Assembly: GCA_964437365.1 (NCBI GenBank)
Contig: CAYTGM010000002.1
Location: 62,001 to 126,000, forward strand
Source: CAYTGM01 sp964437365
GTDB lineage: Bacteria > Sumerlaeota > Sumerlaeia > SLMS01
Direction of reading: 5' to 3'
Length of the DNA stretch: 64,000 nucleotides
Shown here: positions 41,823 through 51,500 of the stretch, piece after piece
How positions within the stretch are numbered: position 1 is the stretch's first letter
Layout: every line of letters begins with the position of its first letter
Notes under the pieces: model-generated
The model's database searches: none
What the model was told of the DNA's origin: nothing
The model's input: only the letters and a program-made list of their open reading frames with translations
Position numbers and translations under genes: made by a program

Positions 41823-42527
41823 ATGGCAAAACACGGAAAAAAATATAGCGAGAAGGCGAATCTCGTTGATCGAACAAAATCCTACAAAGTTCAGGAAGCT
41901 GTCGACCTGCTGAAGCAAATTACGTTCGCCAAATTTAATGAATCAATCAACCTGGACATTCGTCTGGGCGTTGATCCGCGTGCTGCTGACCAGCAGGTTC
42001 GTGGATCCGTTGCACTTCCTCACGGGACGGGAAAAGAAATTCGCGTCGCTGTTTTCGCTCAGGGCGATAAGCTCAAAGAAGCTGAAGATGCAGGTGCAGA
42101 CATAGCCGGTGGCGAAGATCTCGCCAAGAAGATTCAGGGTGGTTTCCTTGATTTTGATAAGGCCATTGCGACTCCAGACATGATGCGCGTGGTGGGTCGA
42201 CTCGGTAAGATTCTCGGTCCGAGAAACATGATGCCGAACCCCAAGACGGGCACTGTTACCATGAATATCAAGGAAGCTGTTCAATCTCAAAAGGCAGGTC
42301 AGGTGGAATACCGCCTCGATCGTCATGGAATCTGTCATGTGATGATTGGCAAAGCTGATTTCTCTCCAGAGCAGATCGCAGACAACGTGAACACGATTCT
42401 TAGTGCTATCCATAAAGCAAAGCCAAGTGCAGCTAAAGGTCGTTACATTAAATCAATCACACTCTCTTCCACGATGAGCCCAGGTATCAAGATAGACACC
42501 ATGGCTGCGGAAGATGCAGCAGCTTGA
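41823..42527 (+). CDS. rplA: 50S ribosomal protein L1
   Basis: A 234-residue L1, full length. ESINLDIRLGVDPR, LPHGTGKEIRVAVFAQG and LGPRNMMPNPKTGTVT are conserved rRNA-contact segments. L1 forms the mobile stalk next to the E site and, in many bacteria, represses its own operon. It lies 61 bases after rplK with AGGAGAAAATC upstream. Confidence 0.97.
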   Translation: MAKHGKKYSEKANLVDRTKSYKVQEAVDLLKQITFAKFNESINLDIRLGVDPRAADQQVRGSVALPHGTGKEIRVAVFAQGDKLKEAEDAGADIAGGEDLAKKIQGGFLDFDKAIATPDMMRVVGRLGKILGPRNMMPNPKTGTVTMNIKEAVQSQKAGQVEYRLDRHGICHVMIGKADFSPEQIADNVNTILSAIHKAKPSAAKGRYIKSITLSSTMSPGIKIDTMAAEDAAA

Positions 42528-42546
42528 TTTAGCAAGGTTTAACTCT

Positions 42547-42810
42547 GGCCTGCTGGATAGAACTTGAAGGCAGGCCCGTTTGAAATAAGCCTCGAATGAA
42601 GAAACTTCGAGGCGACATCCCAGGACCCAACTGGGGCCATAGACAGCAGGAGATGCGCACGCGTCTTAAGCTGAGTTAGCAATCAAGCAGCTCTTCCTGC
42701 CGAGGTTCGTGGTACGGATACTCATTCAGGTTTTCTTCACGATGTGGAAGCCTTCTGAGGCCGGTGCCCGGGCTCGCAAACTGGACCCGGGGACCGAGAC
42801 TGAAAGGAGG
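42547..42810 (+). promoter_or_regulatory. Ribosomal protein L10 leader and rplA-rplJ intergenic structures
   Basis: Two hairpins come first: GGCCTGC/GCAGGCC (42547-42576) and CCTCGAA/TTCGAGG (42590-42612). Then CTGCCGAGGTTCGTGG (from 42697) and AAGCCTTCTGAGGCC resemble the kink-turn region of the L10-leader family, where L10(L7/L12)4 binds to repress translation. A stem CGGT-g-CCCGGG with its complement (42762-42796) stands just before the rplJ ribosome site GGAGG. Recognition is by eye. Confidence 0.65.
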
Positions 42811-42819
42811 TGAAACAGT

Positions 42820-43386
42820 ATGGCGAAGTTAGGACGCGAAGCGAGAAAACGTCGTGGACGTGCTCCAAAGATAGAGGTGGTTGCTCAACTTACCGAACTT
42901 CTGAAGAGCGAACATGGGTTTATTCTCGTGAATAACCGTGGACTTAGCGTGGCGCAGGCAACGGAGCTTCGAGCGAAGTTTCGTGAGAACAATGTCGCCT
43001 TCAAGATGGTTAAGAATACACTTCTTAAGCGTGCTCTTGATGATTCAGGCGTTGATTCTACCCAGTTCGATGATCTTCTTAAGCGTGAGACGATGATCGC
43101 AATTGGTCACGACGAGCCAGTCACACCTGCCAAGGTTTTAACAGAATTCCTCAAGAACAATGAGGATGTTTTGGAAATCAAGGGTGGTTACCTGGACGGT
43201 AAAGTGATCGACCCTGCTGGTGTGGAAGCTCTTTCCAAGCTGCCAAGCAAGGAAGAGCTTATCGCGAAGATGCTTGGAAGTCTTCAGGCTCCAACTCAGA
43301 ACCTTGTCTACGCACTTTATCAGACTGTTGCAAAGGTGGTTTATGCCGTCGATGCACACCGTCGCAAACTGGAAGACGCAGCCTGA
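42820..43386 (+). CDS. rplJ: 50S ribosomal protein L10
   Basis: A 188-residue L10. GFILVNNRGLSVAQATELRAKFRE and VKNTLLKRAL match the rRNA-binding N domain. The C-terminal helix (TVAKVVYAVDAHRRKLEDAA) binds L7/L12 dimers. AAGGAGGTG precedes the ATG, and the structured leader upstream fits autogenous control by the L10-L12 complex. Confidence 0.96.
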   Translation: MAKLGREARKRRGRAPKIEVVAQLTELLKSEHGFILVNNRGLSVAQATELRAKFRENNVAFKMVKNTLLKRALDDSGVDSTQFDDLLKRETMIAIGHDEPVTPAKVLTEFLKNNEDVLEIKGGYLDGKVIDPAGVEALSKLPSKEELIAKMLGSLQAPTQNLVYALYQTVAKVVYAVDAHRRKLEDAA

Positions 43387-43470
43387 TCATTAGATCAGAT
43401 GCTGCAACCTTTGAAGACTGGAATGTAATTCCACACCCATTCGCTTTTGATTATTTAGGAGAATTAAATC

Positions 43471-43851
43471 ATGGCTGCTACTAAAGAAGATATCATTGCA
43501 TCAATTAAAGAGATGCCTCTGTTGGAAGTTGCTGAGCTCGTTAAAATGATGGAAGAAGAGTTCGGCGTTAGTGCTGCACCTGCGGCTGTTGCAGTTGCTG
43601 GTGGCGCGGCTGGCGGAGACGCTGCTGCTGCAGAAGAAAAAACTGAGTTCACTGTTGTTCTTAAGGACGCAGGTGGCGAGAAGATCAAGGTTATTAAAGA
43701 AGTTCGTGCTATCACAAGCCTTGGTCTGAAGGAAGCTAAAGAACTCGTTGAAGGTGCTCCAAAAGAGCTCGTCAAAGATGTATCAAAAGAAGACGCTGAA
43801 AAGTTCAAGAAGCAGCTTGAAGGCGTTGGAGCCGTTGTTGAGCTGACTTAA
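43471..43851 (+). CDS. rplL: 50S ribosomal protein L7/L12
   Basis: A 126-residue L12: N-terminal dimerisation helices (LLEVAELVKMMEEEFGVSA), Ala/Gly-rich hinge (about 35-52) and the C-terminal domain with EKIKVIKEVRAITSLGLKEAKELVEG. It recruits translation GTPases. Its codon use is visibly biased, as expected for a highly expressed gene. An attenuator-like hairpin follows. Confidence 0.97.
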   Translation: MAATKEDIIASIKEMPLLEVAELVKMMEEEFGVSAAPAAVAVAGGAAGGDAAAAEEKTEFTVVLKDAGGEKIKVIKEVRAITSLGLKEAKELVEGAPKELVKDVSKEDAEKFKKQLEGVGAVVELT

Positions 43852-43868
43852 TCTAAGTCCTTTTGTGA

Positions 43869-43909
43869 GAGTTCAGAGGCTGAGGGGCAAACCTTCAGAC
43901 TCTGGACTC
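43869..43909 (+). terminator. rplL-rpoB attenuator-like hairpin
   Basis: GAGTTCAGAG pairs with CTCTGGACTC (one G-T), continued by CTGAGG with CCTTCAG. No strong T-run follows, so read-through into rpoB is expected. Confidence 0.6.
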
Positions 43910-44083
43910 GATCATGTTTATTTGACGTTAGAGTGAAAAGGGAAGCAATCTTGCTTGACATACACTTCAGGAGTGATTTGCTTCGAACACTAAGACTGCA
44001 CACCTGTTAGGCGTGCTGGATTCAAAAAAAGGCGTTGTGTTGGTATTAGACAACCGCTGTTCCGTAAGGAAATAGAATTTCAA

Positions 44084-44162
44084 GCCACTACTCCCTGGAT
44101 GCAGGGGGGCGTGGCACATTTGCGCATTAAGGCAAGTCGTTACAGTTTGTAACACTGGCGCA
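44084..44162 (+). promoter_or_regulatory. Paired hairpins in the rpoB leader
   Basis: The first is GCCAC..CCCTG-gatg-CAGGG..GTGGC (44084-44115); the second has TGCGC/GCGCA enclosing GTTAC/GTAAC (44121-44162). Together with the hairpin at 43869-43909 they fill most of the 369-base gap before rpoB. Confidence 0.5.
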
Positions 44163-44220
44163 ATAGCCGCAAGATCCACGGCTGCCATACCGCTCTCATT
44201 TCTGTAAGGAGGTCTCCTCG

Positions 44221-47200
44221 ATGGCGACCACGTCCAAATCCGGACGCATATCATTCGCGCGTATCCCAGAAACATCTCAGATGCCCTATCTGCTAGAAAC
44301 TCAGAAGCTCAGTTATGCTGAGTTCCTGCAGTTTGAAGTTCAACCAGATGCCAGGGATGATATCGGCCTACAAGAAGTTTTCCGTTCCGTATTTCCTATT
44401 CACCCTCCCGGTGACGCTTCGTCTCTTGAGTTTATCGAGTATACCTTCGGTACTCCCAAGTATACGGTGAAAGAGTGTATCGACAGGGGGATGACCTTCG
44501 CTGCTCCTCTCAAACTGAAGCTTCAGTTGATTGTTCGTGAAGTTAACGAAGAAACTGGGCAGACAGAAATCCATGATATTAAAGAGCAGGAAGTCTATAT
44601 GGGTGAAGTTCCCCTGATGACTGATCAGGGAACCTTCATTATCAATGGCGCTGAGCGCGTCATCGTCTCACAGCTCCATCGCTCGCCAGGTGTTTCTTTC
44701 TCTCGGGCTACACATCCAAATGGTAAGTGGACCTATTCCGCACGTATCATCCCCTATCGCGGCGCATGGGTAGAGTTCGAAATTGATATCTATGGCGTCA
44801 TGTACGTGATGATCGACAGAAAGAGGAAGATCCCTGCAACGACTTTCCTCCGCTGTCTCGGATTTACAAGCGACGAAGAAATGGGTGGCGAATTCTTTGG
44901 GGTTGATGAGCTGAAACTGGATAACTTCGAAGGTGGAGCAACTCCCGTTGAGCGCCTCCATGATTTCCTTGGATCAGAATTTATTGAAACGATCACCGAT
45001 GAAAACGGCAAGAAGATCGTCGAGTCGGGTGCGAAAGTAACCAAGAAAGCGACGGCCGCACTTGCAAGTGCCGGTATTGAGTCTGTTCACCTGACTGTTG
45101 CTGAAGGCTACGAGCACCTGATCGGGCGTATCCTTGCTGCAGATATCATTGATCCCTCCACCGGTGAAATTCTCGCCGAAACGTGGGAAGTTGTTACAAC
45201 AACACTTCTCCGGCGCTGTGCGCGTTCGAAGATTAAGAGCATCAAAGTGGTTGCCGTGAAGGATACAGATCCTCCCGGACCGATTCTTAACACTCTGAAC
45301 AAAGATAAGATCCGCTCTGTCGAAGATGCCGTTGTCGAATTCTTCCGTAAGATGCGCCCCGGTAATCCGGTTAGTGTTCAGGCCGGTAAGAGACTTGTTG
45401 AGGAAATGTTCTTTAATGAGAAGCGGTATGACCTTGGTGCGGTCGGGCGTTATAAGATTAACAAACGCTTCTACAATGTTGGAACAGGCACTGGAGACCT
45501 CACCAATCGTCTCCTGAGCCTCGAAGACATTATTTATGTTATGAAGCACCTTGTCAGTCTCTTCAATGAAGATATCGACGTTGACGATATTGACCACCTT
45601 GGAAACCGACGTGTCCGTTGCGTTGGTGAGCTCCTGCAGAACCAGATCCGTCTTGGGCTTGCAGAAATCGAAAAGACGGCACGCGAGCGCATGTCGATTG
45701 TTGATCTGGAGAACATGCTTCCTCAGAACCTGATCAACGCGAAGCCACTGGTGACTGCTGTCAGAGACTTCTTTGGTCGTTCACAGCTCAGTCAGTTCAT
45801 GGATCAGACAAACCCGCTGGCAGAATTAACCCATAAGCGACGTCTATCCGCTCTTGGACCCGGCGGCCTTTCTCGTGACCGCGCCGGCTTTGAAGTGCGT
45901 GACGTTCACCATACCCACTACGGTCGTATCTGTCCGATTGAGACGCCTGAAGGGCCAAACATTGGTCTGATCAGTTCTCTTTGTACTTTCGCTCGGATCA
46001 ATCCCTTTGGATTTATTGAGACACCTTATCGTAAGGTGGGTGAAGGCGAGGTCTTTGACAAAGAAGTCGAATATCTGACAGCTGACGTCGAGGATGATTT
46101 CACGATCGCACAGGCCAACGCGCCGCTTGATGATGATAACAAGTTCAAACTGGACCAGGTTCTCTGCCGTAGCCGAGGCGACTTCCCTCGTGTTGCTCCA
46201 GGTTACGTTCAGTATATGGATATATCTCCAAAGCAGCTGGTTTCTGTTTCCGCCGCTCTGATTCCTTTCCTTGAGCACGATGACGCGAACCGTGCTCTCA
46301 TGGGATCAAACATGCAGCGTCAGGGTGTGCCCCTTCTCTTCACCGATTCACCTATTGTGGGTACCGGAGTTGAAGAGCGCGTAGCCTATGACTCAGGTGT
46401 TTGTATCATTGCTAAGCGCGCAGGAACGGTTGAGTTACTGACTGCGACAGAAATTATAGTACGTACAGACACTGGTGAATCCGACCGTTATGAGCTTTAT
46501 AAGTATAAACGCTCAAACCAGAATACATGTATGAACCAGAAGCCTATCGTTTTCGAAGGTCAAAGAGTGGATGAAGGCGACGTCCTTGCTGATGGTCCCG
46601 GAACACAGAACGGCGAGCTTGCTCTCGGGCAAAATGTTCTCGTCGCGTTCATGAGTGCTGGTGGACATAACTTCGAGGATGCGATCCTTCTCTCAGAAAG
46701 ACTCGTTTATGATGATGTCTATACATCAATTCATATCGAGGAATTTGAGATCGATGCCCGTGACACAAAGTTGGGCAAAGAGGAAATTACTCGCGACATT
46801 CCAAACGTATCAGAAGAAGCACTGAGCAAGCTCGATGAAGATGGATGTGTTTTCGTCGGTGCTGAGGTTCAGCCAGGAGACATCCTGGTTGGTAAGGTTA
46901 CTCCTAAGGGTGAAACCGAACTCAGCTCAGAAGAAAAGCTTCTCCGCGCCATCTTCGGTGAAAAAGCCGGTGATGTTCGTGATGCCTCTCTTAAAGTTCC
47001 TCCAGGAGCAGGTGGCATCGTTATAGACATCAAAACGTTCTCACGCAAGGAGCGCGGACAGCGCACTGACCGTGAAGATAAGCAGCGCATTGTCGACGCA
47101 GAAGCAACCCGCGTCAGAGATCGTGATGCAATCTGGGCCGAGTTTGACGAACGTCTTACAAAGGTTCTTAAGGACCTCGACCGCGAAATCGTGAATTTTG

Positions 47201-48495
47201 AAACCGGTCGCGTTGAAATGAAACCAGGCGAAACTCCAACGCCAGAAGCGATTTCATATGTTCGTCACTCGCTGACAACGGGAATGCTTCCTGTCGATGG
47301 TCAGGTTGGTCAGCAGATTAAAGAGCTCTATCAGGACGTTCGTTCTCGCGAACAGGAAATCGAAGATCGCGCGAAAAACACTGTCGACAGAATCAAGACA
47401 GGTGATGAGTTACCTCCAGGGGTCATCAAGCTTGTTAAGGTGTATGTCGCGTCCAAGCGTAAGATCTCCGTTGGTGATAAGATGGCGGGACGTCACGGTA
47501 ACAAAGGTGTGGTTGCGAAGATCCTTCCTATGGAAGATATGCCATTCCTTGAAGATGGAACTCCTGTTGATATCGTTCTGAACCCACTTGGTGTTCCCTC
47601 TCGTATGAACGTCGGCCAGATTCTGGAAACCCACCTTGGATGGGCATCCCACGAAATTGGACGACAGATTCATAAGCTGCTCGTTCGTGAAGGAGTTTCC
47701 GCTGCGCGCAAAGAGCTCGAAGAGATCTTTACGCCAACAGATCTAGTTCTTACACGAGGTGATCTGGGACGTTTCTGGAACATGAAGAACGACGTCGAGC
47801 AGATGGATGATGAACAGCTGAAAAACTTCATCGTTCATAACAAGAATGGCTTCAAGCTGGCCACAGAGGTCTTCGATGGCGCGAAAGAAGAAGAAATCTG
47901 GGACCTCCTCGACAAGGCCAAGTTGCCCAACAATGGTCAGGCGGTTCTTTTCGATGGACTCACCGGAGAACGCTTCGATCGTACAGTAACCGTTGGTATT
48001 ATATACATGCTGAAACTCGCTCACCTCGTTGACGATAAGATGCATGCTCGTTCTATTGGGCCATACTCACTTGTTACTCAACAGCCTCTCGGCGGTAAAG
48101 CTCAGTTCGGTGGTCAGCGCTTCGGAGAGATGGAAGTCTGGGCACTGGAAGCATACGGAGCTGCCTATACACTTCAGGAACTTCTCACCGTTAAGTCGGA
48201 TGACGTTAATGGACGTACGAAGATCTATGAGTCTATCGTCAAAGGTCAGAACTCGCTGGCGCCGGGCATTCCCGAGTCCTTCAACGTACTCGTGAAAGAA
48301 CTCCAGGCCCTTTGCTTGAACCTTGAGCTTCTCATCGAAAATGAAGAGATCATTGAAGAAGATGCCTTCCAGACACTTGAAGGCGTTGCTGATGATGACT
48401 CATTCCTTGATGATGACGACTTTGGTCTTGGATCATCGATGGATGATGATTCTTCGGCTAAGACTGGCTCAGCCAAGGACGACGACGAACTGTAA
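44221..48495 (+). CDS. rpoB: DNA-directed RNA polymerase, beta subunit
   Basis: A 1424-residue RpoB. The rifampicin region reads SQFMDQTNPLAELTHKRRLS then ALGPGGL, with the drug-contact Asp, His and Ser residues present, so the site looks wild type. GRICPIETPEGPNIGLI, SAGGHNFEDAILLS, SVGDKMAGRHGNKGVVAKI and GGQRFGEMEVWALEAYGAA are conserved core blocks. The C terminus is a Ser/Asp-rich acidic tail of about 40 residues. GGAGG lies before the ATG. It sits in the standard rplL-rpoB-rpoC order, 79 bases before rpoC. Confidence 0.98.
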   Translation: MATTSKSGRISFARIPETSQMPYLLETQKLSYAEFLQFEVQPDARDDIGLQEVFRSVFPIHPPGDASSLEFIEYTFGTPKYTVKECIDRGMTFAAPLKLKLQLIVREVNEETGQTEIHDIKEQEVYMGEVPLMTDQGTFIINGAERVIVSQLHRSPGVSFSRATHPNGKWTYSARIIPYRGAWVEFEIDIYGVMYVMIDRKRKIPATTFLRCLGFTSDEEMGGEFFGVDELKLDNFEGGATPVERLHDFLGSEFIETITDENGKKIVESGAKVTKKATAALASAGIESVHLTVAEGYEHLIGRILAADIIDPSTGEILAETWEVVTTTLLRRCARSKIKSIKVVAVKDTDPPGPILNTLNKDKIRSVEDAVVEFFRKMRPGNPVSVQAGKRLVEEMFFNEKRYDLGAVGRYKINKRFYNVGTGTGDLTNRLLSLEDIIYVMKHLVSLFNEDIDVDDIDHLGNRRVRCVGELLQNQIRLGLAEIEKTARERMSIVDLENMLPQNLINAKPLVTAVRDFFGRSQLSQFMDQTNPLAELTHKRRLSALGPGGLSRDRAGFEVRDVHHTHYGRICPIETPEGPNIGLISSLCTFARINPFGFIETPYRKVGEGEVFDKEVEYLTADVEDDFTIAQANAPLDDDNKFKLDQVLCRSRGDFPRVAPGYVQYMDISPKQLVSVSAALIPFLEHDDANRALMGSNMQRQGVPLLFTDSPIVGTGVEERVAYDSGVCIIAKRAGTVELLTATEIIVRTDTGESDRYELYKYKRSNQNTCMNQKPIVFEGQRVDEGDVLADGPGTQNGELALGQNVLVAFMSAGGHNFEDAILLSERLVYDDVYTSIHIEEFEIDARDTKLGKEEITRDIPNVSEEALSKLDEDGCVFVGAEVQPGDILVGKVTPKGETELSSEEKLLRAIFGEKAGDVRDASLKVPPGAGGIVIDIKTFSRKERGQRTDREDKQRIVDAEATRVRDRDAIWAEFDERLTKVLKDLDREIVNFETGRVEMKPGETPTPEAISYVRHSLTTGMLPVDGQVGQQIKELYQDVRSREQEIEDRAKNTVDRIKTGDELPPGVIKLVKVYVASKRKISVGDKMAGRHGNKGVVAKILPMEDMPFLEDGTPVDIVLNPLGVPSRMNVGQILETHLGWASHEIGRQIHKLLVREGVSAARKELEEIFTPTDLVLTRGDLGRFWNMKNDVEQMDDEQLKNFIVHNKNGFKLATEVFDGAKEEEIWDLLDKAKLPNNGQAVLFDGLTGERFDRTVTVGIIYMLKLAHLVDDKMHARSIGPYSLVTQQPLGGKAQFGGQRFGEMEVWALEAYGAAYTLQELLTVKSDDVNGRTKIYESIVKGQNSLAPGIPESFNVLVKELQALCLNLELLIENEEIIEEDAFQTLEGVADDDSFLDDDDFGLGSSMDDDSSAKTGSAKDDDEL

Positions 48496-48574
48496 CTCGC
48501 ATGACAGGGTCACAGGACTTGTCATCGAACATTGAATACTCGACCTGTAAACGAACACACCTTTAAGGGGTTGA

Positions 48575-51500
48575 ATGAATATGCTGACAGAAAACAGCGC
48601 ACCCGAACATCAGGATCACGATTCCGACGCTCAGTACCGTCCCATTCAAGTTGGGATGGAAGGGGCGATGGACAATGTTGATCTCAATAACCTGAATGCT
48701 GTTGCTCGGGTCTCGATTGCAAATACGGACCAGATTTTTGACTGGTGTAGACGTCGACGTCAGGGCGACCGTTTTGGTTTTCTCCGCACAGGATTAGAAT
48801 CAGAAACCGACGACGATTTGTCTTTTGGCGAAGTCAAGAAGCCGGAAACGATCAATTATCGTACGTTTAAACCTGAAAAAGATGGTCTTTTCTGCGAGAG
48901 AATCTTTGGCCCGACAAAGGACTGGGAATGCTCCTGCGGTAAATACAAGCGAATCAAGTATAAGGGTATTATATGCGATCGATGCGGGGTAGAAGTAACC
49001 GAGTCGAAAGTCCGTCGTGTTCGCATGGGCTTCATCCGACTCGCCGCTCCTGTCTGCCATATCTGGTTCTACAAAGGAACTTCTTCCAAGATCAGTAACC
49101 TGCTCGATATCAGTGTTCGTGATCTCGGTAAGGTCATTTATTTCCAGGAATATATCATCGTTGATGCGGACCCGGAAACAGGCCTGACCCCGAAGGAAAT
49201 CATTCCCGAGGATGTGGCGCGTCAGCACGTCGAGCAGTATGGCGATAAAGTACGCATCATGATTGGTGCGGAGGCCGTCAAAGAACTTCTGAAACAGATC
49301 GACGTAGAAGATCTAGCCAACCAGCTTCAGATTGAGATGCGTGAAACCACCTCAGCTCAGAAGCGTAACAAGATCATCAAGCGTCTTAAGGTTGTTGAGG
49401 CCTTCCGTGGCTCACCCAACAAGCCTGAATATATGTGTATCGACGTTCTTCCAGTTATTCCGCCAGATCTGCGTCCACTCGTTCACCTTGATGGTGGCCG
49501 TTTCGCAACATCTGACTTGAACGATCTCTATCGTCGAGTGATCAACCGTAATAACCGACTGAAGAAACTGATCGAACTTAGAGCACCTGATGTGATTCTG
49601 AGAAACGAAAAGCGTATGCTGCAGGAATCTGTGGATGCACTCTTCGACAACTCTCGTCGTTCACGCCCGACGAAGGGACACAATAATCGTCCCCTTAAGT
49701 CACTTTCAGATATGCTGAAAGGTAAACAGGGCCGTTTCCGTCAGAACCTTCTCGGTAAGCGTGTTGACTATTCTGGACGTTCAGTAATTGTGGTCGGTCC
49801 GGAACTGGGATTTAATGAGTGCGGTCTGCCAAAGAAAATGGCTCTGGAACTCTTCGACCCTTTCATCATTCGTGAGCTTGAAAAGCGCGGGCATTGCTCT
49901 ACAATCAAGTCAGCTAAGAAGATGATCGAGCGAGAAGAGCCTGTCGTTTACGATATTCTTGAAGATATTATTCAGGACCACCCTGTTCTTCTTAACCGTG
50001 CTCCCACACTTCACCGACTTGGTATTCAGGCATTCATGCCGAAACTGGTTGAAGGGAAAGCGATCCGTCTGCACCCACTTTCATGTGCAGCCTTCAACGC
50101 TGACTTCGACGGTGACCAGATGGCTGTTCACGTACCCCTGAGCATCGAGTCTCGCCTCGAGGCAAAAATGCTCATGCTTGCTGAGAATAACATTCTCAAG
50201 CCAGCTGATGGACGTCCCGTTGCAACACCCTCACAGGACATCGTTCTTGGTTGTTTCTACCTGACCAAGCTGAAGCATGATGATGTGAAGGGCGAATACA
50301 TTGAGATTCGACGTGGACCCGACAAGAAGACACACGAACTCAACCGTCCTCAAATACAGGAACTTAAGAACAAAGTTGGCAAAGAAGAGTTCGAGAAGCA
50401 GTACAAACTGGTTGGTCGCATGGGCGTCTATGCATCTCCAGAAGAAGCTATTACAGCTCATCAGCACCAGCGTTGTGATCTTCATGCGGAAATTCTTGTT
50501 CGTCTTCAGAACTACCGCAACACTGGCGAAGACCGTTATGTCTTCAGTAGTGTTGGTCGCTTGATTTTCGCTGATATGCTTCCAAAAGATGCTGTCGACT
50601 ATATCGATCTCGCGAATACCGTGATGACAAAGAAAGCTCTCGGAGCTGTAGTCTCGGTTGTTTTCGAAGCACGTGGAAACAAAGCTGCTGCCCGTGTTCT
50701 TGACAACATCAAGAACCTCGGCTTTCGCTATGCTAAAGCCGGTGGTATATCAATCTGTATCAAAGACATGATCATTCCTGAACTCAAGGAAAGCATCCTT
50801 GAGAAAGGACGTGAGCGCCTTGCAACGATCAACAAAGACTTCGCTGCTGGTAACCTGACAGATGAAGAACGTTACCAGAACGTAATCTCCATCTGGACAC
50901 AGGCTACAGACGAAGTGACGCAGGAACTGATGAGCCGTCTCTCTGAAGACCAGAATGGCTTCAACCCGGTTCACATCATGCAGTTCTCTGGTGCTCGTGG
51001 TAACAAAGACCAGATTCGTCAGCTCGCCGGTATGCGTGGTCTGATGCAGCGCCCAACGAAAAAACTGACTGGTTCCATTGGTGAAATTATTGAATCACCG
51101 ATTCTTTCGAACTTCCGCGAAGGCTTGACAGTACTTGAGTACTTCATTTCTACCCACGGTGCTCGTAAGGGTCTCGCTGATACCGCTCTTAAGACTTCTG
51201 ATGCTGGTTACCTGACTCGTCGTCTATGCGACGTTGCACAGGATCTTATCATCACTGAAGATGGCTGCGGTACCCACAATGGAATCGCCGTTCGAGCGAT
51301 TACCGATATTGACTCTCGTGGTGAACGCATCATTGAACCTCTTCGTGGTCGTATCACAGGTCGTACACCTGTGGAAGATGTTGTTCATCCTCAGACCGGA
51401 GAATTGATTCTTGAGCGCGGCGGTGAAATCACTGAAGCTAAGGCTCTTGAGATCGAAGAAGCTGGAATTGAAGAGCTTGAAATCCGTACGGTTCTCACTT

